Below, piece after piece: positions 42,754 through 51,365 of a stretch of DNA of 64,000 bases. The position numbers and the translations under genes were made by a program. The notes under the pieces were generated by a model. That model was not told the DNA's origin and did no database searches. It saw only the letters and a list, made by a program, of their open reading frames with translations. Positions within the stretch are counted from its first letter, which is position 1. Each line of letters opens with the position of its first letter. Source of the DNA: Limosilactobacillus secaliphilus (GTDB lineage Bacteria; Bacillota; Bacilli; Lactobacillales; Lactobacillaceae); contig NZ_JQBW01000010.1 in NCBI RefSeq assembly GCF_001437055.1, positions 197,472-261,471 on the forward strand, given 5' to 3'.

Positions 42754-44240
42754 CTAGTCTAACACATGCCGCTTTTCGGAAACGGTGTAGTAGATCCAGG
42801 CAACGACACCGAAGAGAACTGGGCCTAAAGCCGTCCAGAAGGCAGTTGAGTATTGTCCTTCCAGCATTGGTTCAACACAGGTGAAGACGATACCAATTGC
42901 GATCACCAGCCAAACGACGATGGAGACAATCCAGGTCCAGGTCATGCTCTTGTAGAAGACGAATGGCCGATCCAGGTCCTTCTTCATCTTGAAGTAAGGA
43001 AAGGCACCGACTAGGAACAGGTATGGTGCGGATGACGAAACATTCATCATATCAGTCAGGATGGTGTAGAACTGGTTAGCGGCGTCACCACCAAAGGAAA
43101 TGAAGAAGATAATGATGCTGACAATGGCGGCTTGAATCCACATAGCGAAGGCCGGCATATTGTGCTTGTTCATCTTCGTCAGCTTCTTTGGTAAGAGCCG
43201 TGGGTCACAGCCCTCGATGAAGGACTTGATTGGTGAGTAGACCATAACGAAGGCGGCACCCAGACCACCAAAGACGTCACTCAGCGCCGTAATCTGGGAG
43301 AAGACCTTACCAAGCATGACTGCGCCGGCGTGGCTCATGCCGAACTTGGTACCAACCGTCAACCCCATGTTGTTGATCAATACATATTCAACGTTGGCCA
43401 GGTTAACATTCTTCTTGCCCAGGATGCTGGACCAGTTAGCACTGACCCCACACAGGAAGATGGACAAAACGTAGAGCAAAGTCATGATGATCATGGCCCA
43501 GATCAAAGCCTTCGGGAAGGTCTTTTCCGGCTTGTCAACTGAGTCAATGACCCCGGCCATCGTTTCTAGACCACCGTAAGCAAACAATGCATACACAATG
43601 AACGAAATAATCGCAATCGGCGTCTGGAAGTCATGGTTTGGTGACTTGATCAGGTTCATCGCCGTAACGGGTTCGGCCAAGGCCCCATGGTTCATTACCC
43701 ACAGGACTAAGCTGGCCAGGATGAACAAGGCCGCAATCCCCAGGGTGAACACACCACAAACGGAGGAAATTTCCGCGATCTTGTTGATCCCCTTGGAGGC
43801 AATGGCGGTAACCACGATCAGGAAGACAATTTCCAGGATCCCCAAAGTCTGGTTAGCCGATAAGGAGAACAGGTGCCAGGTTTGGGTCTTGTCTTCACCG
43901 GAAATCATCGTGGAAACGGAAACCAGGAAGAACTGCGTGGATGAAACCAGCCACACAACCCAGGCAGCCAGATAAAGGTACCAATGAAGGCCGGCTTTTC
44001 ACCGATCGACCCCCGCAGCCAGGAGAAGATGCCCCCTTTTGCGGCTTTAAATGATGCACCATATTCGGCGAACATCAATGCAGACGGCAGGAAGAACAAT
44101 ACCGCCGTGACAATGTACCAAATGATACTGGCATAGCCCATTTGGTAGAAGGCAGTCAGTGAATTACTGAATCCAAAAATTGATGAGAAAATCATCAAGA
44201 CTAGGCTGCCTAACCCAATCTTCTTTACTGTTTCACTCAT
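42754..44240 (-). pseudogene. YjeM-type APC amino-acid permease, frameshifted
   Basis: Two overlapping frames together make one permease of about 490 residues. Frame A (44240 down to about 43972) encodes the N-terminus MSETVKKIGLGSLVLMIFSSIFGF to FIGTFIWL. Frame B (about 43970 to 42754) continues AWVVWLVSSTQFFLVSV to the C-terminus with the remaining helices. The break is near 43961-43972, where one or four bases (possibly one copy of a GCTG repeat) are missing compared with the expected reading. The family is the YjeM/GadC-like branch of APC carriers. It is inactive unless the shift is an assembly error or is bypassed. Confidence 0.8.
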
Positions 44241-44351
44241 AATGTGACCTCTTTTGAAATAAATTAGTTATAATTATACACCTTATATGCGTTTTGGGTG
44301 GATATAATTTCAATTTCTGAGCAAGAACCTAACCTAAAGGGACATAATAGA

Positions 44352-44391
44352 CAAAATCGCCGGCTTGCACGCATGCAAGTCGACGATTTTA
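44352..44391 (-). terminator. Terminator after the carboxypeptidase gene
   Basis: AAAATCG...CTTGC and GCAAG...CGATTTT pair with a small internal loop 20 bp after the dacA stop codon; T-rich flanks on both strands. Confidence 0.78.
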
Positions 44392-44410
44392 ATAATGCTT
44401 ATCTGATTAC

Positions 44411-45394
44411 TTATTTGGGTTGGTTGGGCTGACCCGGCTTTTTCGGTGCTGGCGTCTGCATGTCCTTGCCCAAGACGATGCTCAACATGTCATTCGTCTG
44501 CCGGAATTGCTCAGAGAAGTTGCCTGGCACATTTAGGACAACAGTGATCAAGCGGCGTTTATTGAAGACCCCGGTCCCCACGAAGCAGTTACCGGCTTTA
44601 TCGGTTGTCCCGGTCTTCAAACCATCGATTTCGCCCTCTTTTGGTGCATTGCCGCTGCCTGGCAGCATGTAGTTCAGGTTATGCATCAGGAAGGAATGGC
44701 TGTCATCGATCTTGAACTCAACCGTCTTCTGCTTGGTGATGTTCAGTGTCTCTGGGTAATGGTTAACCGTGTAACGGGCAATCTTAGCCATGTCGATCGC
44801 GGAGAATTGACTTTCCGCCGACTTGGAGACACCCTTCAGACGGTGGCTGCGCATCTCGCCGTTGGAGATCCCAATCATGTTGTAGATCTTGGCATCGTGA
44901 ACACCGGCCTTCTTGGCGACCGCATACATCTTCTTGTTGAAAGCCTTGGTGCTGCCTGCCGAAGCAAAGGCCAGCGCCTCGGCACTCCCATCCGCGGAAA
45001 CGATCATCATCGAATTGACCAGGTCACGGACAGTGTACTTGTGGCCCGCCTTCAGCTCAACGTTGCTGAAGTGCCAGTCGGTCGACGTTTTAGCGACGGC
45101 CTTGCTGATCTTGATCTTCTGGTCCCAATGCATCTTACCCTTGGCAATATCTTGTTCAATCACTGCCAAAGTCAAGATTTTCACGCAGGAAGCGACTGGG
45201 TAACGTTTCTTGGCGTTTTGCTGATATAGAATTTTTCCTGTCTTGGCGTCCATGGTAACGGCCGCCCTTGCCTTAACGTGTTTCGCCTGATCGGCTGCGA
45301 CTTGATTCCCAATGGCCGACCAGCTGCCAAAGGCCATCCCGACTGCCAATAGGACTAAGCCGACATGCAGGCATAATCTCATAATTTTTTTCAT
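44411..45394 (-). CDS. dacA: D-alanyl-D-alanine carboxypeptidase (DacA-like, short form)
   Basis: A 327-residue secreted penicillin-binding protein with an N-terminal signal/anchor helix (about residues 5-30). Motif 1 SxxK reads ASCVKIL near residue 69, and motif 3 reads GLKTGTTDKAGNCF. Motif 2, normally SGN or SAN, reads VSADGS, so Asn is replaced by Asp. It lacks the C-terminal PBP5 beta domain and amphipathic anchor, ending instead in a short Pro/Gln/Lys tail. It trims the terminal D-Ala from peptidoglycan stems if active. Confidence 0.87.
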   Translation of the reverse strand: MKKIMRLCLHVGLVLLAVGMAFGSWSAIGNQVAADQAKHVKARAAVTMDAKTGKILYQQNAKKRYPVASCVKILTLAVIEQDIAKGKMHWDQKIKISKAVAKTSTDWHFSNVELKAGHKYTVRDLVNSMMIVSADGSAEALAFASAGSTKAFNKKMYAVAKKAGVHDAKIYNMIGISNGEMRSHRLKGVSKSAESQFSAIDMAKIARYTVNHYPETLNITKQKTVEFKIDDSHSFLMHNLNYMLPGSGNAPKEGEIDGLKTGTTDKAGNCFVGTGVFNKRRLITVVLNVPGNFSEQFRQTNDMLSIVLGKDMQTPAPKKPGQPNQPK

Positions 45395-45477
45395 TTTTAA
45401 CTTTCTCCCTTAGCGGATTAACTAACATCACTCATGATACAGCAAATCACTGTTCAATAGTTGATTGCAAAGAGAAT

Positions 45478-46035
45478 TTAAACTGACATTAGGTAAATGA
45501 CGGCCTGCGACAGGGAGAAGACACAGGTTGCCAAGCAGATCGCCGCCAAAAGATCTGACAGGTAGTGGACGTTTAAGACCAAACGACTCAGCGCAATCAA
45601 CAGCCCAAGAAGGATGATCAACAGTCTTAGCCAAGGGTTGGCGAAAATGGTCAGCAACATTAACGCCATCACGGTTGCCCCCAAAACATGGCCGCTGGGA
45701 AAGCTGTAATGAGCCCTACCCGCGGATGGTCGTGATCGTCTTACCAGATGTTTGAGGAGGATCCCCAGGCTGTCGGCCACCGCCAGAGTTAACACGACCC
45801 AAACGGCTTGTGCAAACCGCCCTTGCCAGCACAGGCCAACTGCCAGTAAGACGTCATAGCCCGCCATCAGGAGTGGATCGGTCACGCGTGCCAGTAGCCG
45901 CCAACCGGCTTGCCAGCGTTGATTGGGCTGAATATCGATGCGGTCCCAGTTAGCCAGCGGTCGGCTCGTCACGTAACGACACAGGACGCCCAGCAAGACT
46001 GCCGTAACAATTGCAAGTAAGCACCACCAAACCAT
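45478..46035 (-). CDS. PAP2-family membrane phosphatase
   Basis: A 185-residue protein with about five helices and PAP2 motifs KHLVRRSRPS, FPSGH and SRLVLNVHYLSD. The start ATG at 46033-46035 lies 9 nt after AAAGGAGG; a longer frame from GTG overlaps that site. It is the second PAP2 protein of the window and is probably a lipid phosphatase such as an undecaprenyl-PP or PA phosphatase. It is followed by the cell-wall carboxypeptidase about 80 bp away on the same strand. Confidence 0.85.
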   Translation of the reverse strand: MVWWCLLAIVTAVLLGVLCRYVTSRPLANWDRIDIQPNQRWQAGWRLLARVTDPLLMAGYDVLLAVGLCWQGRFAQAVWVVLTLAVADSLGILLKHLVRRSRPSAGRAHYSFPSGHVLGATVMALMLLTIFANPWLRLLIILLGLLIALSRLVLNVHYLSDLLAAICLATCVFSLSQAVIYLMSV

Positions 46036-46064
46036 CAGGGATCCCCTCCTTTCCTTCACGAATA

Positions 46065-46094
46065 CAAAAAAGCAGCGCCGGTCCGCGTTGCTTC
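46065..46094 (-). terminator. Terminator after the DHA1 MFS gene
   Basis: AAGCAGCGC and GCGTTGCTT pair around CGGTCC. Plus-strand A residues at 46065-46070 give a T-tract on the minus strand. Confidence 0.8.
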
Positions 46095-46104
46095 AAAAAT
46101 CAAA

Positions 46105-47274
46105 TTAATGCCGCATGCCTTCAAAGTTCTTGGAAACCACGACGATCAAGACGGTCGCAATGATCCCAAAGACGGCCCCGACGTTACCAACGTTGTTCAG
46201 GCTGGAGAAACGAACTGTCTCCGCTGCCGCCAGCGAACCCAAGGAAATCCCAATGTTGGCGAAGATCGAGTTGATCGAGGACGCCAAATCCAGCGACTGC
46301 GGGTATTCCTTCTCCGCAATCTCCAAAAACATCAGCTGGGTGGAAGCACCGTAACTGGCAAAGGTCACACACAGAATGGCAACGACGCTGATGGCCACCC
46401 ACTTGTAGGAGAACGACGGCCGCATCAAGAACATCAAGACCGTCATCAGGATGTAGATATATGGCAGACGGTGGACACCGCCATTGTCCGCCAAGAAGCC
46501 CCCGAACTTGTTACCAATCAGGAAGAAGACCCCCATCATCAACAGGAGCCAGTTCAGCCAGGTATCATTGAAGCCCATCAAATCGGAAATCAGCGGCCGA
46601 ATGTAGGTGTACATGGTGTAGTCGGCCGCACACACGGTCACCACAAACATAGCCCCAGCCAGGACCCGCTTGTCTTTGAACAGGGAGAATTGCGAGCTCA
46701 GCCGGCCCTGCACTTGTGGCGTGTCTTTGGGTACCAGCCATAGGAGCGCAGCAAAGACGGCGATTGTAAGGACCGTGATGATCCAGAAACTGTCATGCCA
46801 AGTCAGCTTTTGACTGATCATGGTTCCTAGTGGCACACCGACAACGGAAGCCAGACTGAAGCCGGCGAAAACCCATGATACCAGGCTGGCCCGTTTCTCC
46901 GGCGGCGCAATGAAGTTGGCCAGGACCAAGACGATGGAGATGATTGCCCCAGCAACCGTCGCCGTCAGCATCCGCGATAGCAGTAATGACGTGTAGTTCG
47001 TCGCCATTGCCGTCCAGGTGTTGCCGATGAAGAAAACCACCATCAGCGTCAAGAGGACCTTGTGCCGCTTCCACCGGTTCCCCAAGGAGGTAACAACCGG
47101 GGTGAAGAAGGCATAGATCAACGCAAACATCGTGACCAGATAACCCAAAGAGGCTAAGGAGCTGTGGTATTCACTCGCAATATCGGGCAGGACCCCGACA
47201 ATCATGTACTCGTTGCAGCCCAACATGAAGGCCACGAAGACAAATAAGATTGATTGCAAACGATATCTTGTCAT
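46105..47274 (-). CDS. DHA1-family MFS transporter (AraJ/YdhP-like)
   Basis: A 389-residue, 12-helix carrier. CNEYMIVGVLPDIASEYHSS is the TM1 segment typical of AraJ/YdhP/SotB-type exporters, YAFFTPVVTSLGNRWKRHKVL is motif A, and VFAGFSLASVVGVPLGTMI is motif C. The ATG at 47272-47274 was preferred over the GTG 5 codons upstream because GAGAG lies 8 nt before it. The substrate is unknown. Confidence 0.83.
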   Translation of the reverse strand: MTRYRLQSILFVFVAFMLGCNEYMIVGVLPDIASEYHSSLASLGYLVTMFALIYAFFTPVVTSLGNRWKRHKVLLTLMVVFFIGNTWTAMATNYTSLLLSRMLTATVAGAIISIVLVLANFIAPPEKRASLVSWVFAGFSLASVVGVPLGTMISQKLTWHDSFWIITVLTIAVFAALLWLVPKDTPQVQGRLSSQFSLFKDKRVLAGAMFVVTVCAADYTMYTYIRPLISDLMGFNDTWLNWLLLMMGVFFLIGNKFGGFLADNGGVHRLPYIYILMTVLMFLMRPSFSYKWVAISVVAILCVTFASYGASTQLMFLEIAEKEYPQSLDLASSINSIFANIGISLGSLAAAETVRFSSLNNVGNVGAVFGIIATVLIVVVSKNFEGMRH

Positions 47275-47379
47275 TTTCGTCACTCTCACCGGCCGGTCCC
47301 CTGTTCCGACCCTGGTGTCCTTTCTTCTAAAATTTTACAGCCATACCAGTGTAAAAGATATGCTCAACAATTGCCAGTG

Positions 47380-47422
47380 AAAAAACAAAAATCGCCAGCA
47401 TTCGGCTATCCAAACGCTGACG
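47380..47422 (-). terminator. Probable terminator after the DUF915 gene
   Basis: CGTCAGC and GCTGGCG (minus strand; one mismatch) pair across a 16-nt loop and are followed by ATTTTTGTTTTTTC. Confidence 0.6.
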
Positions 47423-47452
47423 AATTGTCGTTATCAAGTTAATTTAAGGTGA

Positions 47453-48310
47453 TTACTGGTTATCCTTACCCCACAAGAAGTCAATCAGGAGCTTGTCCAC
47501 CTGCTTGTTGCTGTGCAGCTTGCTGTGTTGTGCACGCCGTCCGTGAATGACCACTTGGCGGTATGACTTGGCCCGGTTGTTGATCAGGTATTTCAGTGAA
47601 AAGGCTGAATCAACCGGAATCTCGCTATCCGAGTGGCTGCCATCGTCCAAGTCACCGGCGATGTTCAGGACCCGAGCGCTTTGCGGATAACTGTCCCGCA
47701 ACGGCAATAACTTCTTGTAGTTCTTTTCCATAATGAACGGCTTCCCGTCTTGCGCCAACTTGGTCTTCTTGTTCCAACCGAAGCCGAGACCACCATCAAA
47801 GTGGCCCGCAATGGCAACGTGGTGTTCCAAAGTTGGCAGTGAATGGTTGTCCGCGTTTTGCAGCAGGTAGAAGACGATCGCCAGGTTACCCATGGAGTGG
47901 CCAACCAGGTTCATCTTCTTGATGCCAAACTTCTTGCTGACCGTCTGAATGGCTGACTTGGCGTAACGGCCGTCCTGCTCATAATCGCCGTTCTTGTTGT
48001 CGGCAAAGTTGACCTCGACGATCGGGTTCTTGGACTTCTTCGTGATCTTACCTGAAATGGTCGTCTTACCGTGCTTATCAACATTGGCCTTGATGATCGT
48101 ATCGGTTGCACCAGCGCGCTTGGCAGCGTTGGCCATGTGTTCTTCGGCATGCGAGCTGCTGCCCCAGCCATGGAAGAAGAAGGTCGTTGTCTGATTGTTA
48201 ACATATTTTGCGGCGGCTGCTTTCTCTTGATGAACGTGCCAAATACCACCGCCTAATGCCAAACCAACGGCGACCAATGCAACACCAGTCCATAAATGTT
48301 TGTGTTTCAT
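47453..48310 (-). CDS. DUF915 alpha/beta hydrolase, membrane-anchored or secreted
   Basis: A 285-residue protein with an N-terminal hydrophobic helix (about residues 8-24) but no lipobox Cys, so it is anchored or secreted. The hydrolase core has FFFHGWGSSSHAE, the nucleophile elbow NLVGHSMGNLA near residue 140, the acid region AGDLDDGSHSDSEIPVDSA and the His in AQHSKLH. DUF915 proteins are common in lactobacilli at the cell surface. Lipase or esterase activity is likely but the substrate is unknown. Confidence 0.83.
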   Translation of the reverse strand: MKHKHLWTGVALVAVGLALGGGIWHVHQEKAAAAKYVNNQTTTFFFHGWGSSSHAEEHMANAAKRAGATDTIIKANVDKHGKTTISGKITKKSKNPIVEVNFADNKNGDYEQDGRYAKSAIQTVSKKFGIKKMNLVGHSMGNLAIVFYLLQNADNHSLPTLEHHVAIAGHFDGGLGFGWNKKTKLAQDGKPFIMEKNYKKLLPLRDSYPQSARVLNIAGDLDDGSHSDSEIPVDSAFSLKYLINNRAKSYRQVVIHGRRAQHSKLHSNKQVDKLLIDFLWGKDNQ

Positions 48311-48433
48311 AAAGCATCCTCCCTGTGTTTACGTTTGTAATTATGCTAGCATTGTAGCAGGAAAATTAATTAATGAGAAATATTTATTTCACATCACTAA
48401 TCATGCTCAAAAGGCATAGAAGGGCGATTCACA

Positions 48434-48772
48434 ATGCACTTAGTCGTAACCAAAGCTGCCAGTCAGTGGCTGATCAAAGAATTGGATCTCAAGGACGGCG
48501 ATGGGGTTAAGTTCTTCCCCAAGGATGAAACAGTTCCGGTCAAGCATGGTCCTAAGCAAGGCTATGCCAAAGATAACGAACCCGACCGGCCCATTTTAGA
48601 GATCAAGCAGGACGGCATCAATTACCACATCAACTTTGCCGACGACTGGTTCTTCTCCAGCCGCACCACAACCGTTGACTACCAGCCGGATAAGGGTCTC
48701 TTCTTCACCTTTACCGCCGACCCGGACACCGTTGCCGGCGCCTCGGTCAACTATGAACGTTACCTCATGTAG
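48434..48772 (+). CDS. HesB/IscA-fold protein without cysteines
   Basis: A 112-residue protein resembling the HesB-like (Fe-S biosynthesis domain) family of lactobacilli, with LVVTKAASQWLIKELDL at the N-terminus and a beta-rich core. It has no Cys at all, so it cannot act as a classical A-type Fe-S carrier. Starts at ATG behind AAGGGCG. It is monocistronic, ahead of the T-box element. Its role is unclear. Confidence 0.7.
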   Translation: MHLVVTKAASQWLIKELDLKDGDGVKFFPKDETVPVKHGPKQGYAKDNEPDRPILEIKQDGINYHINFADDWFFSSRTTTVDYQPDKGLFFTFTADPDTVAGASVNYERYLM

Positions 48773-48792
48773 ATAATTAATTAAAATTCAAT

Positions 48793-48821
48793 TTGACTTT
48801 CTCATCGTTTTATAATATATT
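48793..48821 (+). promoter_or_regulatory. Promoter of the T-box leader
   Basis: TTGACT (48793-48798), a 17-bp spacer and TATATT (48816-48821) place transcription start just before the T-box stem I. Confidence 0.65.
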
Positions 48822-48837
48822 GTTAGCAATGAAGCAA

Positions 48838-49094
48838 AACTTGACGAGAGAGTAAGCCGATGATTTCAGGCACAGAGAACCGCGGTTGATGAGAAGCGGC
48901 CCGTAAGCGTCGGCTGAAGATGGCTCGTCATGATGGAACTGGCGATATTCAGCCAGTTACGGTCGTGCCCGTTACCGCACAGCACTATTCATTTTGAGCA
49001 GTGACTGAGGGTTTGGCTGCGAAACCAGACCGAAAACGGGTGGTAACACGAATTAACGTCCCGGGGATCCTAGCGATCCTCGGGATTTTTTTAT
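48838..49094 (+). promoter_or_regulatory. T-box riboswitch, probably methionine-specific
   Basis: Stem I is closed by GACGAG/CTCGTC, with AGAGTA on the 5' side of the specifier loop, an AGAGAACCG distal motif, and GAAGATGG on the 3' side. The antiterminator is GGG-(TGGTAAC)-ACG pairing with CGT-CCC. The competing terminator (GTCCCGGGGATC / GATCCTCGGGAT plus T7) is at 49058-49092. The TGGT bulge requires a tRNA with discriminator A. That fits ATG (Met, 48920-48922) and disfavours GAT (Asp), because the tRNA-Asp in this window has discriminator G. Confidence 0.85.
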
Positions 49095-49111
49095 TGATCG
49101 GAGGTAATCAC

Positions 49112-50452
49112 ATGACTGAAGAAGCAAACGCATTAAAGAAGTATGCAGATGAACACTGGCAAGACTTTAGCGACCTCTGGCGTTTTAAGACCATTGCCGC
49201 TCAGCATTTGGGCATCAAGGAAACCAGTGACTGGCTGCTACAAACATTCAAACAGCTGGGCGCCAAAAAGGTCGAACTCTGGACCGACCAAGGCGGCAAC
49301 CCGGTGGTCTTCGCTGAATTCACCGGCAACAGCGACCAAACTGTCCTCTTCTATAACCACTATGACACCCAACCGGCCGACCCTGTTGACCAGTGGGACA
49401 GCGATCCCTTCGAACCGACTGTGCGTGACGGCAAAATCTTCGTTCGCGGGGCTGAAGACGACAAGGGCGAATTGCTTTTCCGCCTCGTCTTATTGAAATA
49501 CTATCAAGAACACGGCGGCCTCCCCGTCAACGCCAAGTTCTACGTGGAAGGCGAAGAAGAAATCGGCAGCAGCCACGTGGTTAAATACACCCAGGCCCAC
49601 CGCGATCAATTGGCCGCCGACGCCGTGATCTGGGAAGGTGGCGCCAAAAATGCGGCCGGTCAGTTAAGCATCACCGGCGGCCTGCGGGGTATTGCCTGCC
49701 TGAAGCTTTCCGTGGCCACCGCCAACGCCGACCTCCACTCATCCCTGGCCTCCTACGCCGAATCCGCACCATGGCGGCTGGTCAAAGCATTGAACAGCCT
49801 GCGTTCAGATAGTAATAACCACATCCGCGTCGAGGGAATCTATGATGACGTGACCCCGTTGACCGATGAAGAGCAGAAATTAGTCGCTAAGCTCTCCTTT
49901 GATCCCCAGCTGATCAGCAAAAACGCTGGCCTGACCCGACCCCTCTTGAGCCAGCAGCCCCTGGTTGACCTCGCCAACGAACCGACCATCAACATTGAAG
50001 GCATCACCGCCGGCTACCAAGAGGAAGGTGTCAAGACGGTCACACCACGTTATGCATCCGCCAAACTCGACTTCCGTCTGGCCCCTAGCCAGGACCCTAC
50101 CCGCGTCCGTGGCTTAGTTCAAAAACAGTTGGCTGCCAACGGTTTTCCCGACATCAAAGTTGAATACTTAGTTGGTCAACCCGGCTTCCGCAGCGACGTC
50201 AACCATCCCTTCGTCAAGCTGGTTTGCGACACGGCACAGGAAGTCTACGTAAAAGATGGCTACGAATACGTGCTGAATTCCTATGGTGCCGGCCCGGCGT
50301 ATGCGTTTGGCCGCCTTCTGAAACTGCCCGTCCTGAGCATTGGCCTGGGTTATGCCGGCGCCCACGTCCATGGGGCCAACGAAAACATCCGCTTGGCCGA
50401 TGCCTACCAGGCGCTTGAACACCTGGACCTGGTCCTGCACCGCTTCGCCTAA
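49112..50452 (+). CDS. M20-family metallopeptidase (dipeptidase/deacylase)
   Basis: A 446-residue cytosolic zinc enzyme. Metal-site motifs: FYNHYDTQPAD (His and Asp), FVRGAEDDKGE (bridging Asp) and VEGEEEIGSSH (catalytic Glu pair); the final His is near AGAHVHGANENIR. The start ATG at 49112 follows GGAGG, just after the T-box terminator; longer frames into the leader are rejected. T-box control ties it to amino-acid supply, probably methionine. Related M20 genes accompany methionine ABC transporters in other lactic acid bacteria. Confidence 0.88.
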   Translation: MTEEANALKKYADEHWQDFSDLWRFKTIAAQHLGIKETSDWLLQTFKQLGAKKVELWTDQGGNPVVFAEFTGNSDQTVLFYNHYDTQPADPVDQWDSDPFEPTVRDGKIFVRGAEDDKGELLFRLVLLKYYQEHGGLPVNAKFYVEGEEEIGSSHVVKYTQAHRDQLAADAVIWEGGAKNAAGQLSITGGLRGIACLKLSVATANADLHSSLASYAESAPWRLVKALNSLRSDSNNHIRVEGIYDDVTPLTDEEQKLVAKLSFDPQLISKNAGLTRPLLSQQPLVDLANEPTINIEGITAGYQEEGVKTVTPRYASAKLDFRLAPSQDPTRVRGLVQKQLAANGFPDIKVEYLVGQPGFRSDVNHPFVKLVCDTAQEVYVKDGYEYVLNSYGAGPAYAFGRLLKLPVLSIGLGYAGAHVHGANENIRLADAYQALEHLDLVLHRFA

Positions 50453-50467
50453 AGAACGGCTAGATAC

Positions 50468-50516
50468 AAAAGGAGCGCACCAAAGTCATCAATGACTTCG
50501 GCCACGCTCCTTTTTT
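50468..50516. terminator. Bidirectional terminator
   Basis: AAAAGGAGCG and CGCTCCTTTT enclose a second AAGTCAT/ATGACTT hairpin, between the convergent peptidase and lipoprotein genes. Confidence 0.88.
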
Positions 50517-50517
50517 A

Positions 50518-51105
50518 TTAATGTTGGTCGGCGATCCGGGTGAAGTTGCTCGAAACGTCTTTATTAGCGGTTGGATGGCAATGCGGTTCACCGTCGCGGC
50601 TCTGATCCACCAAGGCCACCGGATGACCATTGTGGAAGGCAAAGAAGTAGGTGATCCGGTTCGGTAGCGGCGGTTTGGTCCCGTCATAGTTGTAGATGGC
50701 AACGACATTGTAGTCATAATCACCCTTACCGGATGGTGCCCAGCCAATCGTGCCGCCGCCCTCAACGACTTCACGGCTCAAATCAGCCGGGTAGTTCAAA
50801 CCAACGGACGAGTGCAGTGGCGTGTGGCCATCGTACTTCTTGTAGCTTTGGCCCATGGTTGGCGCCCAGCTTCGCATGAAATCGGCCAGTTTTTCGTCCT
50901 TCCTGTCGTTCCATAAGGCAGTATCCTTCTGCATTTCACCCTGCTTGTTGGCGGATGAATCCTTGCCCTGGTCCTCAGATACCGTTTTGGCGTTCTTCGC
51001 CGAATACTGGCTGTTCTTGGCCGAAGAGGATGACTGCTTCTGTCCGCAGGCACCCAAAGTTAATAACAAGGCCAAGGATGCAACCACCGTTATCAATTTT
51101 TTCAT
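50518..51105 (-). CDS. DUF4767-type lipoprotein
   Basis: A 195-residue exported lipoprotein. The signal peptide ends in LTLGACGQ, a lipobox with Cys at about residue 20. A Ser/Lys-rich linker (residues about 22-60) leads to a globular DUF4767 domain with FMRSWAPTMGQSYKKYDG and RITYFFAFHNGHPVALVDQS. Such proteins are frequent at lactobacillus surfaces; function is unknown. It starts with ATG and a GGGAGGATT-type ribosome binding site, and is convergent with the M20 gene. Confidence 0.83.
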   Translation of the reverse strand: MKKLITVVASLALLLTLGACGQKQSSSSAKNSQYSAKNAKTVSEDQGKDSSANKQGEMQKDTALWNDRKDEKLADFMRSWAPTMGQSYKKYDGHTPLHSSVGLNYPADLSREVVEGGGTIGWAPSGKGDYDYNVVAIYNYDGTKPPLPNRITYFFAFHNGHPVALVDQSRDGEPHCHPTANKDVSSNFTRIADQH

Positions 51106-51179
51106 TTACCTAATCCTCCCTTACTGACACCCGTCGATTATATCATCTAATCCACAGTTGTTTAGTCCAGTCAGATAGC

Positions 51180-51208
51180 TTGCAGTAAACAGCGCCTTGT
51201 TTTATATT
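51180..51208 (+). promoter_or_regulatory. folT promoter
   Basis: TTGCAG (51180-51185), a 17-bp spacer and TATATT (51203-51208) would start transcription at the foot of the structured folT leader. Confidence 0.6.
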
Positions 51209-51217
51209 ACTCATGAC

Positions 51218-51338
51218 AGTCGGGGCAGGAATGACAGAGTTATTGTCCAACGGAACGGAATGTGAACGTTGGAAGGAGGCGATGGCCGCTTTGTCATCCC
51301 GCATTCACCGCAGCAGACTCAGCATGCAGCTCCCGACA
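51218..51338 (+). promoter_or_regulatory. Tetrahydrofolate (THF) riboswitch, candidate
   Basis: The folT leader can form P1 (GTCGGG at 51219-51224 with CCCGAC at 51332-51337), P2 (GGAATGACA with TGTCATCCC) and P3 (TCCAACG/CGTTGGA). Loop 3 contains GAATGTG, which can pair with CGCATTC just after P2, giving the long-range pseudoknot known from THF riboswitches. The J2/3 GTTA also matches. P1 ends about 15 nt before AGGAGG, suggesting translational control. The primary sequence diverges from the Streptococcus mutans example, so this rests mainly on architecture and gene context. Confidence 0.7.
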
Positions 51339-51365
51339 AGTTTATCTTATTAGGAGGCAAGGACT

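Noticed and set aside
49001-49111. Longer N-terminus of the M20 peptidase
   Set aside because: The extension is the T-box antiterminator and terminator sequence; GGAGG precedes the ATG at 49112.
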